Source: Citricoccus sp. WCRC_4 (GTDB taxonomy: Bacteria; Actinomycetota; Actinomycetes; Actinomycetales; Micrococcaceae). Taken from it: a DNA stretch of 5,698 nucleotides. Below the pieces are notes generated by a model. That model did not search any database. It was given only the letters and a program-made list of their open reading frames with translations, and was not told the DNA's origin. The translations under genes and the position numbers were made by a program. Of the stretch, positions 1 through 5,698 are shown piece after piece; the first letter of the stretch is position 1; each line of letters opens with the position of its first letter. Where the stretch lies: contig JAPFFX010000042.1 of the NCBI GenBank assembly GCA_026645375.1, forward strand, positions 1 to 5,698. The letters are read 5' to 3'.

Positions 1-23
1 GTCTTCCACGTGTCCCGCGGGGG

Positions 24-1190
24 TCAGAACTCGATGACCTGCCGGACCGCCAGCCCGTCGGCCAGCCGGTCCATGCCCTCGTTGACGTGGTCCAGGTCGA
101 TCGTGCCCGAGATGAGCTCCTCCAGGGGCAGCCTCCCCTCGCGCCAGAGCTGCTCGAACCGGGGGATGTCCCGCGAGGGCACCGCGGAGCCCAGGTAGGA
201 GCCCACGATCGTGCGGGCCTCCGCCGTCAGGACGAGCGGGCTGATCTCGGCCAGTGCCCCCGGAGCGGGCAGCCCCACCGTGACCGTGGTCCCGCCCGGG
301 GCCGTCAGCCGCACCGCGGTCTCGAACGCGCGCGGGTGACCGGCGGCCTCGACGACGGCCCCCGCCCGGACACCGTCCTCCTCCGCCTGCTGAGGCGTCA
401 GGGCGCGGTCCGCCCCGAGCCGGCGGGCCAGGTCCAATTTCGACTCCTGCTGGTCCACGGCGGTGACCGTCCCGGACGTCAACGCTCGGGCCACCAGCAG
501 TGCCGCCATGCCCACGCCGCCGAGGCCGACGATGATGACATCGTCCTCCGGCCCCGGCCGCGCCGCATTGACCACGGCACCACCCCCGGTGAGCACGGCG
601 CAGCCCAGCACGGCGGCGACGCCGGCCGGCACGTCCGCGCCGATCGGCACCACGGAGCGGCGGTCCACCACGGCGTGGGTGGCGAACCCGGAGACGCCCA
701 GGTGGTGATGGACGTCCTCCAGCGCGGACGCGGACGTCCGGCCCCCGACGGACCGGTGCAGCCGACGTCCACCGCCCAGCAGCTCGCCGGCGTTGTTGGC
801 CGCCGTACCGCGGGAACAGGGCAGCCGCCCCTCCGTGCGGCACTCGGCGCACTCGCCGCAGCGGGGCAGGAAGACCATGACGACGCGCTCCCCGGGGGCG
901 ATGTCACCCACCTCGGACCCGACCGCCTCAACGGTCCCGGCGGACTCGTGGCCCAGCAGCATCGGCACCGGGCGGACACGGTTGCCGTCCACGACCGACA
1001 GGTCCGAGTGGCACAGCCCGGCCGCCTCGATCCGCACCAGGAGCTCACCCGGACCGGGCGGGTCCAGCGTCAGCTCCTGCACCCGCAACGGCGCTGACCG
1101 GGCATAGGGGCGCTCCGCCCCGATACGCTCCAGGACGGCTCCGCGGATGGTGATCTGACCGGGCCGGGAACCGGAGGACGCCGCGCTCAC
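24..1190 (-). CDS. Zinc-dependent medium-chain alcohol dehydrogenase
   Basis: This 388-residue protein is a cytoplasmic NAD(P)-dependent alcohol dehydrogenase of the zinc-containing MDR family, which interconverts alcohols and aldehydes or ketones. Expected catalytic zinc ligands are visible: Cys60 (in GLCHSD), His81-Glu82 (in GHESAGTV) and Cys197. The structural-zinc lobe is complete, with Cys111, Cys114, Cys117 and Cys125. The Rossmann fold has GLGGVG at about 222-227, and Asp246 at the end of the next strand suggests a preference for NAD over NADP. The GTG start lies inside the mmsB stop codon (GTGA overlap), so translation is probably coupled; a GAGG lies 10 bases upstream. No better start exists close to the core, which leaves an N-terminal extension of roughly 15 residues before the usual family start. 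The layout, with a loop at about 135-168 between the structural zinc and Cys197, resembles the class III-like AdhC/AdhD group. The substrate cannot be read from sequence. Its position after mmsB suggests a hydroxylated intermediate of the same pathway. Confidence 0.9.
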   Translation of the reverse strand: MSAASSGSRPGQITIRGAVLERIGAERPYARSAPLRVQELTLDPPGPGELLVRIEAAGLCHSDLSVVDGNRVRPVPMLLGHESAGTVEAVGSEVGDIAPGERVVMVFLPRCGECAECRTEGRLPCSRGTAANNAGELLGGGRRLHRSVGGRTSASALEDVHHHLGVSGFATHAVVDRRSVVPIGADVPAGVAAVLGCAVLTGGGAVVNAARPGPEDDVIIVGLGGVGMAALLVARALTSGTVTAVDQQESKLDLARRLGADRALTPQQAEEDGVRAGAVVEAAGHPRAFETAVRLTAPGGTTVTVGLPAPGALAEISPLVLTAEARTIVGSYLGSAVPSRDIPRFEQLWREGRLPLEELISGTIDLDHVNEGMDRLADGLAVRQVIEF

Positions 1191-2122
1191 CGCCCGCCGG
1201 CCTCGGTCGTGTCCGGGGTGAAACCGTCCAGGACGCCGTCCGGCGTGGACAGCAGGGCCACCAGGGAGCAGTCCCGGTCGGCATACCCCTCATCGATCAA
1301 TTCCTGCAGTTGCGAGGCGATGAGCTGGGCCGCGGGCAGCCTGACGCCCGTCTGCGCACCGGCGTCCAGGGCGAGGCCGACGTCCTTCGCGGCCAGGTCG
1401 ACGCGGAAGGTGGCCTCGAAGTTGTTGTTGGCGGCCGCCGTCGGGATGATGTCCGGCACCGGGTACCAGGTCTGCTGGGACCAACTGCGGCCCGAGGAGA
1501 CGGAGACGATCTCCCAGAACACCTTCGGGTCCAGCCCGAGCCGGGCCGCGAGCTGGCTGCCCTCCGAGTTCGCCATCAGGGTGATGAACAGCATCATGTT
1601 GTTGCAGATCTTCGCAGCGGTCCCCGCGGTGGGCCCGCCGGCGGCGATGACCTTGCCGGACATGGGCCCCACGAGTTCGGTGGCCCGCTCCACGGCGGCG
1701 GGTTCGCCGCCGATCATGAAGCACAGCGTGGCATCCGCCGCCCCGGAGATACCGCCGGAGACCGGGGCGTCGGCGAAGGCGAAGCCCCTGGCCTCCGACT
1801 GCTCGTGGCACCACCGGCTGGTCTCGATGTCCACGGTGGAGGAGTCGCAGAGCAGCGCGTCCTTCGGGGCATGGGCCCAGATCCCGTCCGGACCGTCGAA
1901 CACGGCACGGACGTGGTCACCCTTGGGCAGCATGGTGAACACGGCCTCGGCGTCGCGGACGGCCTCCGCGATGGAACCGACGACCTCCACTCCCGATTCC
2001 GCGGCCGCGGCGGCCGCCCGTTCGTTCAGGTCCACCCCGCGGACCTGATGCCCGGCGGCGACCAGGTTGGCGGCCATCGGCCCGCCCATGTTGCCCAGCC
2101 CGATCCATGCGTAGCGCGTCAT
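1187..2122 (-). CDS. mmsB: 3-hydroxyisobutyrate dehydrogenase
   Basis: This enzyme oxidises 3-hydroxyisobutyrate to methylmalonate semialdehyde with NAD, in the distal part of valine degradation in the cytoplasm. At 311 residues it is close to the family's usual length of about 300. The N-terminal Rossmann motif GLGNMGGPMAANL is at 8-20, and Asp31 after the second strand indicates NAD. The substrate-binding segment DAPVSGG is at 118-124. The catalytic lysine is Lys171 in GTAAKICNN, with Asn175 following. The segment SSGRSWSQQTWYPVP (209-223) and the KDVGLALD segment (246-253) match true 3-hydroxyisobutyrate dehydrogenases rather than tartronate semialdehyde reductases. The ATG is preceded by AGGAG at 2128-2132, 5 bases away. 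The stop codon overlaps the next gene's GTG. The transporter gene lies 96 bases upstream on the same strand. The family call is secure; use of a related beta-hydroxy acid remains possible. Confidence 0.9.
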   Translation of the reverse strand: MTRYAWIGLGNMGGPMAANLVAAGHQVRGVDLNERAAAAAAESGVEVVGSIAEAVRDAEAVFTMLPKGDHVRAVFDGPDGIWAHAPKDALLCDSSTVDIETSRWCHEQSEARGFAFADAPVSGGISGAADATLCFMIGGEPAAVERATELVGPMSGKVIAAGGPTAGTAAKICNNMMLFITLMANSEGSQLAARLGLDPKVFWEIVSVSSGRSWSQQTWYPVPDIIPTAAANNNFEATFRVDLAAKDVGLALDAGAQTGVRLPAAQLIASQLQELIDEGYADRDCSLVALLSTPDGVLDGFTPDTTEAGGR

Positions 2123-2166
2123 CGCTGCTCCTGCCTCGTGTGTTGTGGGTCATGGACAGCATGGCC

Positions 2167-2199
2167 GGTCCGGGCCCCTGACGGAAGGGGGCCCGGACC
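2167..2199 (-). terminator. GC-rich hairpin between transporter gene and mmsB
   Basis: A perfect 12-bp inverted repeat (GGTCCGGGCCCC at 2167-2178 and its complement at 2188-2199) encloses a 9-base loop, just after the transporter stop codon. No T tract follows it on the minus strand. It could be a U-less terminator, a partial terminator that lowers mmsB expression relative to the transporter, or a 3'-end stabiliser of transporter mRNA. The structure is directly visible; the role is inferred. Confidence 0.55.
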
Positions 2200-2218
2200 A
2201 GCCGCGATTCCGTACAGG

Positions 2219-3580
2219 TCAGTCCCCGGCGGCGAGCCGCTGCCGGTCCACGTCATCCAGCTCGTGCAGCGAGGAGCCGACGGTCTCCCGGGCGACCGCC
2301 ACGGCGATCAGCGTGACCACCGCGGCGATGGCGATGTAGATGGACACCGGGACCCAGCTGCCGAAGTCGCGCAGCAGCGTGGTGGCGATGATCGGTGCGA
2401 GCGAACCGGCCACGATCGAGGTCACCTGGTAGCCCAGCGAGACACCGGAGTACCGCATCCGGGTGGGGAACATCTCGGACATGATGGCCGGCTGGCCGGC
2501 GTACATCAGGGCGTGCACCATCAGGCCCAGCATGATCGTGCCCAGGATGATCCACTCGTTCCTCGTGTTGAACATCGGGAAGGCCAGGAAGCCCCAGCCG
2601 ATCATCAGGGTGGCCCCGATCGCGTACGGCAGGCGGCGGCCCACCTTGTCGGTCATGCGTCCGACGAGCGGCACCACGATGAAGTGGATGACGTGGGCGA
2701 CCAGGAGCAACCGCAGGATGGTCCCGGTCTCCATGTCCAGCTGCGTGCTGAGGTAGGTGATGGAGAAGGTCACCACCATGTAGTAGAGGATGTTCTCCCC
2801 GAAACGCAGGCCCATGGCCGTGAACACGCCGCGGGGGTAGCGCTTGAGGACCTCGATGACGCCGTAGCCCGCCTTGGCGTTCTCCTCCAGTTCGGCCTTG
2901 GCCTCCTGGAAGATCGGGGCGTCGGTGACCTTGGTGCGGATGTAGTAGCCGACGGCCACGATCACCACGGACAGCCAGAACGCGATCCGCCAGCCCCAGG
3001 CCAGGAAGTCCTCCTCGGAGAGCACGCCGTTCAGGATGAGCAGCACCACGGTGGCCAGCAGGTTGCCCATCGGCACCGCGGCCTGGGGCCAGGACGCCCA
3101 GAAGCCGCGCTCCTTGTCCGGTGAGTGTTCCGAGACCAGCAGGACGGCGCCGCCCCATTCCCCGCCGACGGCGAATCCCTGGAAGAACCGGAGGATGACG
3201 AGCATGATCGGGGCCGCGTAACCGACGGCGTCGAAGGTGGGCAGGCAGCCCATCAGGAAGGTGGTGACACCGACCAGGATGATGGCCAGCTGCAGCAGGC
3301 CCTTGCGGCCGTACTTGTCCCCGAAGTGACCGAAGACGATGCCGCCGATCGGGCGGGCGACGAAGCCGACGGCGTAGGTGAGGAACGCGTTGATGATCGC
3401 GTCCAGTTCACTGCCGCCGGCAGGGAAGAAGATCCTGTTGAAGACGATGGTCGCCGCAGTGGCGTAGAGGAAGAACTCGTACCACTCCACGACCGTGCCG
3501 GCCATGGAGGCGGTCACCACCCGGCGCAGGTTCTTCCTGTCCAGGTGGTGTGCTGAACTCGGTTCGGCCACGGCGCTCAT
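2219..3580 (-). CDS. MFS transporter, metabolite:H+ symporter (MHS) family
   Basis: This 453-residue membrane protein is a proton-coupled importer of the major facilitator superfamily, in the MHS group that includes ProP, ShiA, KgtP and citrate or dicarboxylate carriers. MHS signatures are visible: VEWYEFFLY at 31-39 in helix 1, GHFGDKYGRK at 84-93 between helices 2 and 3, RFFQGFAVGGEWGGA at 131-145 in helix 4, and the second-half loop GRMTDKVGRR at 307-316. About twelve hydrophobic segments fit the family topology, with a short hydrophilic N-terminus and a charged central loop at about 218-248. The length is typical. The ATG is preceded by AAGGAG at 3588-3593, 7 bases away, which supports this start. 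mmsB and an alcohol dehydrogenase follow on the same strand, so the cargo is probably a small carboxylic acid that they help catabolise. The specific substrate cannot be named from sequence. Confidence 0.9.
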   Translation of the reverse strand: MSAVAEPSSAHHLDRKNLRRVVTASMAGTVVEWYEFFLYATAATIVFNRIFFPAGGSELDAIINAFLTYAVGFVARPIGGIVFGHFGDKYGRKGLLQLAIILVGVTTFLMGCLPTFDAVGYAAPIMLVILRFFQGFAVGGEWGGAVLLVSEHSPDKERGFWASWPQAAVPMGNLLATVVLLILNGVLSEEDFLAWGWRIAFWLSVVIVAVGYYIRTKVTDAPIFQEAKAELEENAKAGYGVIEVLKRYPRGVFTAMGLRFGENILYYMVVTFSITYLSTQLDMETGTILRLLLVAHVIHFIVVPLVGRMTDKVGRRLPYAIGATLMIGWGFLAFPMFNTRNEWIILGTIMLGLMVHALMYAGQPAIMSEMFPTRMRYSGVSLGYQVTSIVAGSLAPIIATTLLRDFGSWVPVSIYIAIAAVVTLIAVAVARETVGSSLHELDDVDRQRLAAGD

Positions 3581-3630
3581 GCCGGTACTCCTTCGTCAGG
3601 GTGGCCCACGGCCACGACCGATGCGATGTG

Positions 3631-3656
3631 ATCGTCACCACGACACTGGTGATGAC
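3631..3656. promoter_or_regulatory. Inverted repeat upstream of the transporter gene
   Basis: TCACCA (3635-3640) and TGGTGA (3647-3652) form perfect 6-bp arms around a 6-base spacer. Extending outward to 10-base arms (3631-3640 and 3647-3656) keeps 8 of 10 pairs. The repeat overlaps the CRP-like site, and another short palindrome, GTGATCGTCAC, is at 3628-3638. A dimeric regulator site, for example of GntR or TetR type, is plausible, but no regulator gene is in the window. Confidence 0.3.
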
Positions 3657-3663
3657 CGTCACA
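3648..3663 (-). promoter_or_regulatory. CRP/GlxR-like operator candidate
   Basis: GGTGATGACCGTCACA on the plus strand matches 9 of the 10 fixed bases of the CRP-family consensus TGTGA-N6-TCACA; only the first T differs. Actinobacterial GlxR/Crp proteins recognise this consensus. The site lies about 68 bases upstream of the transporter ATG and abuts a candidate -10 element at 3663-3668. That geometry would suggest repression if the -10 is right. The match is visible; binding is inferred. Confidence 0.4.
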
Positions 3664-3691
3664 GAGTAAGGCAAAGCATGCCGAGTTGAAA
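3663..3691 (-). promoter_or_regulatory. Possible promoter of the transporter-mmsB-ADH genes
   Basis: On the minus strand TACTCT (3663-3668) fits the TANNNT form of an actinobacterial -10 element. TTTCAA (3686-3691) lies 17 bases upstream as a poor -35, with 3 of 6 matches. The stretch is less GC-rich than its surroundings. Transcription would start near 3656 and leave a leader of about 75 bases. The -35 is weak, so this is tentative. Confidence 0.3.
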
Positions 3692-3726
3692 GGTTGTTCA
3701 GGTTGCCTCGGCCACATCCGGGCACG

Positions 3727-3767
3727 AAAAAGCGGCCCTGACCGGATCATGCCCGGTCAGGGCCGCT
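3727..3767 (-). terminator. Intrinsic terminator of tRNA-Ser
   Basis: A perfect 15-bp stem (arms 3731-3745 and 3753-3767, AGCGGCCCTGACCGG and its complement) surrounds a 7-base loop. Read on the minus strand, the stem runs directly into five T residues (complement of 3727-3731). It starts about 6 bases after the CCA end of the tRNA, so it terminates the tRNA transcript and keeps it from entering the transporter gene. The plus-strand side has only A residues, so it is not bidirectional. Confidence 0.9.
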
Positions 3768-3772
3768 AAAAC

Positions 3773-3860
3773 TGGCGGAGGATGGGGGATTTGAACCCCC
3801 GAGGGCGTTAACCCAACACGCGTTCCAGGCGTGCGCCATAGGCCGCTAGGCGAATCCTCC
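3773..3860 (-). tRNA. tRNA-Ser (anticodon GGA)
   Basis: This is an 88-base class II tRNA including an encoded CCA. The acceptor stem GGAGGAT (5' end at 3860) pairs fully with ATCCTCC, followed by discriminator G, as in serine tRNAs, and CCA (3773-3775). The anticodon loop CTGGAAC carries GGA, which reads UCC and UCU codons. A long variable arm with a GGG/CCC stem, typical of serine tRNAs, precedes the T arm GGGGG-TTCAAAT-CCCCC. A strong intrinsic terminator follows directly. The gene is divergent from the SRP RNA gene. Confidence 0.97.
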
Positions 3861-3912
3861 TCAGTCGCTCCGGGCCGGGTGCACGAGGGCAATCGACGCA
3901 AGAGCAGGATTC

Positions 3913-3918
3913 ATCGTA
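3913..3918 (-). promoter_or_regulatory. Possible -10 element of tRNA-Ser
   Basis: TACGAT on the minus strand lies about 52 bases upstream of the mature tRNA 5' end and matches TANNNT. A TTGGTC that could serve as -35 lies 19 bases further upstream, which is a longer than ideal spacing. It would give a 5' leader of about 45 bases for RNase P to remove. Weak evidence only. Confidence 0.3.
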
Positions 3919-3997
3919 CCTGACATCCGGGCCCTGGGACCAATCGGCGCCGGCCGGGTGGTCTGACGGCCTCGGCTTCGGCCCTCCGCCCTGACGC

Positions 3998-4006
3998 TGG
4001 TATGCT
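3998..4006 (+). promoter_or_regulatory. Extended -10 promoter of the SRP RNA gene
   Basis: TGG followed by TATGCT forms an extended -10 element (TGN plus TATNNT). It is placed 7 bases before the predicted first base of the SRP RNA, the expected distance to a transcription start. The -35 region around 3977-3982 (TTCGGC) is poor, which is common when a TGN extension is present. Confidence 0.6.
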
Positions 4007-4013
4007 GGACGTC

Positions 4014-4101
4014 GGCCCCTCACGTGGTGTCATCTCGCTGAACTCCCCCAGGACCGGAAGGTAGCAAGGGTAGGTGGGCTCTGGCAGGTGCGTGGGGGGT
4101 C
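4014..4101 (+). ncRNA. ffs: Signal recognition particle RNA (4.5S type)
   Basis: This is the RNA core of the signal recognition particle, which binds Ffh and directs membrane-protein ribosomes to FtsY and the Sec translocon. The conserved apical segment is clear: CAGGACC (4049-4055), the GGAA tetraloop (4056-4059), then GGTAGCA (4060-4066) with the Ffh-binding internal-loop bases. The ends close with an 11-bp stem: GGCCCCTCACG (4014-4024) pairs with CGTGGGGGGTC (4091-4101), allowing two G-U pairs. The roughly 88-base length without an Alu domain marks the small bacterial type. Only a short CTTT follows, so termination may be weak and transcripts could read into gluQ, which starts 39 bases later. 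The exact ends are inferred from pairing. Confidence 0.93.
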
Positions 4102-4140
4102 TTTAATGTCCTCCCCGCCCGGCGTCCCGACGGAGGTGCC

Positions 4141-5226
4141 ATGCCCGCTGGCCGTTACGCCCCGAGCCCGTCCGGCACCCTGCACCTGGGCAACCTCCGC
4201 ACCGCCATCCTGGCCTGGCTGTTCGCCCGCCACTCGGGGCGGGACTTCCTGATGCGGATCGAGGACCTGGACCGCGTCCGGTCCGGTGCCGAGCAGTCCC
4301 AGCTGGCCGACCTGCGAGCCATCGGGCTGGACTGGGACGGCGAACCGGTCCGCCAGTCCGAGCGGACGGAACACTACGGGCGCGCCGTGGGCTCCCTCGC
4401 CGCGGACGGGCTCGTGTACGAGTGCTTCTGCACCCGGAGGGACATCGCCGAGGCCACCAGTGCACCCCACCCGGCGCCGACCCCTCAGCCGGTCCCCGTG
4501 GATTCTCCCGCCGGCTCCCCCGTCGACCCGCCAGGCGCCGCGCCCCTGAGCGTCCTGCCCCCGGGGTCCTACCCGGGCACGTGCCGCCGCCTCTCCTCGT
4601 CCCAGCGCGAGCGCCGACGTCGGGAGCGTCCTGCGGCCCTGCGGATCGACGCGGCCGCGGCCGCGGGACAGCCCGGGGGTCCGGCTCCCATCCATACCGT
4701 GACGGACCGGTTGCACGGTCCGGTCACCGCCGCCGTGGACGACTTCGTGGTGCGCCGCAACGACGGGGCGTTCGCCTACAACCTCGCCGTCGTCGTGGAC
4801 GATGTGGCGCAGGGCATCGACCAGGTGGTCCGCGGAGACGACCTGCTCTCCTCGACGCCCCGGCAGGACTGGCTCGCCCGACTGCTGGCACCGCGGGCGG
4901 GATCCCCGGTGCCGGAGACCGAGTACGTCCACGTGCCCCTGGTGCTCAATGAGGCGGGCCGGCGCCTGGCGAAGCGGGACGGCGCCGTCACCCTCGAGGA
5001 CCTGGCGGCCCTGCCCGAGGGCGCCCCCGGCGTTCCCGACGGCGGCTGGTCGCCCGGGCGGGTCAGGGACCTGCTGCTGGGCTCGCTCGGGCTGCCCGCC
5101 GGTGACCTGCAGCACGCCCTGGCGCACTTCGATCCGGAGGGCGTACCCCGCCTGCCGTGGACTCCTCCACACGCCCTGGCGCGCCCTGCGGAGCAGGCCC
5201 CGGAGAAGCTAAGGTTCCAAGGGTGA
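4141..5226 (+). CDS. gluQ: Glutamyl-Q tRNA(Asp) synthetase
   Basis: GluQ-RS activates glutamate without tRNA and transfers it to queuosine 34 of tRNA-Asp. It is a GluRS catalytic core lacking the anticodon-binding domain. At 361 residues it is longer than the roughly 300-residue E. coli enzyme but far shorter than a GluRS. RYAPSPSG is at 5-12 and the HIGH-type motif HLGN at 15-18. RIEDLD is at 39-44 and the active-site segment RGDDLL at 231-236. The degenerate KMSKS is LAKRDG at 276-281. The zinc site is preserved as Cys95-x-Cys97 and Tyr144-x3-Cys148. Between these pairs lies an unusual Pro/Ala/Ser-rich insertion at about 107-139. The ATG follows GGAGG (4132-4136) by only 4 bases, a short spacing, but the N-terminal motif fixes this start. 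The stop overlaps the dnaX GTG by 4 bases, indicating translational coupling. Confidence 0.92.
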   Translation: MPAGRYAPSPSGTLHLGNLRTAILAWLFARHSGRDFLMRIEDLDRVRSGAEQSQLADLRAIGLDWDGEPVRQSERTEHYGRAVGSLAADGLVYECFCTRRDIAEATSAPHPAPTPQPVPVDSPAGSPVDPPGAAPLSVLPPGSYPGTCRRLSSSQRERRRRERPAALRIDAAAAAGQPGGPAPIHTVTDRLHGPVTAAVDDFVVRRNDGAFAYNLAVVVDDVAQGIDQVVRGDDLLSSTPRQDWLARLLAPRAGSPVPETEYVHVPLVLNEAGRRLAKRDGAVTLEDLAALPEGAPGVPDGGWSPGRVRDLLLGSLGLPAGDLQHALAHFDPEGVPRLPWTPPHALARPAEQAPEKLRFQG

Positions 5227-5698
5227 CCACTGCCCTGTACCGCCGCTATCGTCCCGACTCCTTCGAGGACGTCATTGGCCAGGAACACGTCACCGTGCCC
5301 CTGATGACCGCGCTGTCCAAGGACCGGGTCAACCACGCCTACCTGTTCTCCGGGCCCCGCGGCTGCGGCAAGACCACGTCCGCGCGAGTGCTCGCCCGCT
5401 GCCTGAACTGTGCCGAGGGGCCCACGCCGAACCCCTGCGGAACCTGCGACTCCTGCCGGGAACTGGCCACCGGCGGTCCGGGCGCACTGGACGTCATCGA
5501 GATCGACGCGGCCAGCCACGGCGGCGTGGACGACGCCCGGGACCTGCGTGAGCGCGCGACCTTCGCCCCGGTGCGGGACCGCTACAAGATCTTCATCATC
5601 GACGAGGCGCACATGGTCACCTCGGCCGGGTTCAACGCCCTGCTGAAGATCGTGGAGGAGCCGCCGCCGCACATCAAGTTCATCTTCGCCACCACGGA
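5223..5698 (+). CDS. dnaX: DNA polymerase III subunit gamma/tau, N-terminal part
   Basis: This is the ATPase of the replicative clamp loader, which opens the beta clamp and links it to the polymerase at the fork. The window cuts the gene after 158 codons, within domain I of the AAA+ module, so the C-terminal tau regions are not visible. The N-terminus reads TTALYRRYRPDSFEDVIGQ, typical of the family. Walker A is GPRGCGKT at 44-51. The zinc module has Cys63, Cys72, Cys75 and Cys78. Walker B is FIIDEAH at 124-130, and ALLKIVEEPP at 139-148 is a family hallmark, followed by FATT near sensor 1. The GTG start lies within the gluQ stop (GTGA overlap), with AAGG 8 bases upstream at 5211-5214. The reading frame is open to the last base. 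Confidence 0.95.
   Translation, partial: MTTALYRRYRPDSFEDVIGQEHVTVPLMTALSKDRVNHAYLFSGPRGCGKTTSARVLARCLNCAEGPTPNPCGTCDSCRELATGGPGALDVIEIDAASHGGVDDARDLRERATFAPVRDRYKIFIIDEAHMVTSAGFNALLKIVEEPPPHIKFIFATT

Noticed and set aside
1..23. Possible start of another minus-strand gene (GTG at 7-9, reading Met-Glu-Asp)
   Set aside because: Only three codons are visible and there is no convincing ribosome binding site, so it cannot be supported.
87..1097. Plus-strand open frame (336 codons) opposite the alcohol dehydrogenase
   Set aside because: The opposite strand has a complete set of zinc and Rossmann motifs; this frame shows only Arg/Gly/His-rich sequence.
1310..3124. Long plus-strand open frame (604 codons) opposite mmsB and the transporter gene
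   Set aside because: It is antisense to two clearly recognisable genes, its translation is low-complexity Gly/Asp/His/Arg-rich with no family motif, and such frames are expected in very GC-rich DNA.
3727..3767. Terminator repeat considered as a mobile-element end or attachment site beside the tRNA
   Set aside because: The stem plus T tract is fully explained as an intrinsic terminator; there is no integrase gene and no repeat of the tRNA 3' end elsewhere in the window.
3698..4023. Short minus-strand open frames across the tRNA-Ser region and intergenic DNA
   Set aside because: They run through the tRNA gene and its terminator or promoter region and show no protein-like features.
4030..5172. 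Long minus-strand open frame (380 codons) opposite gluQ and the SRP RNA
   Set aside because: It overlaps the SRP RNA and gluQ, both well supported, and its product is Arg/Gly-rich without recognisable domains.
4776..5672. Minus-strand open frame (298 codons) opposite gluQ and dnaX
   Set aside because: Antisense to gluQ and dnaX, whose motifs are unambiguous; the composition looks like a shadow frame.

Overview
The window is very GC-rich with G/C-ending codons throughout. It carries a small-type bacterial SRP RNA, a tRNA-Ser(GGA) with an encoded CCA end, and GTG starts. This fits a high-GC Actinomycetota, most likely Micrococcales and plausibly Micrococcaceae; the family assignment is inference from general gene character, not from a search.

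Left part, minus strand (about 24-3580): three genes read leftwards. They are a 12-helix MFS transporter of the metabolite:H+ symporter (MHS) type, a 3-hydroxyisobutyrate dehydrogenase (mmsB) and a zinc-dependent medium-chain alcohol dehydrogenase. mmsB and the alcohol dehydrogenase overlap by 4 bases (GTGA). The transporter and mmsB are separated by a 96-base gap holding a perfect 12-bp GC hairpin. The likely logic is uptake of a small carboxylate (or related branched-chain intermediate) followed by NAD-linked oxidation of hydroxyl groups. The mmsB product fits the distal valine pathway. The transporter's upstream region holds a 9/10 match to the CRP/GlxR operator, overlapping a second inverted repeat.

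Middle (about 3581-4140): stable-RNA region. A tRNA-Ser(GGA) gene on the minus strand ends in a textbook intrinsic terminator (15-bp stem plus T tract), which insulates the catabolic genes. Divergent from it, on the plus strand, is the SRP 4.5S-type RNA (ffs) with an extended -10 promoter.

Right part, plus strand (4141-5698): gluQ, a truncated glutamyl-tRNA synthetase paralogue that modifies queuosine on tRNA-Asp, overlaps by 4 bases (GTGA) the start of dnaX (DNA polymerase III gamma/tau), which runs off the window end. The GluQ protein carries an unusual proline-rich insertion in its zinc-binding subdomain.

I found no mobile element, CRISPR array or clearly novel system. The most notable points are the operator-like sites before the transporter, the GluQ insertion and the gluQ-dnaX coupling.
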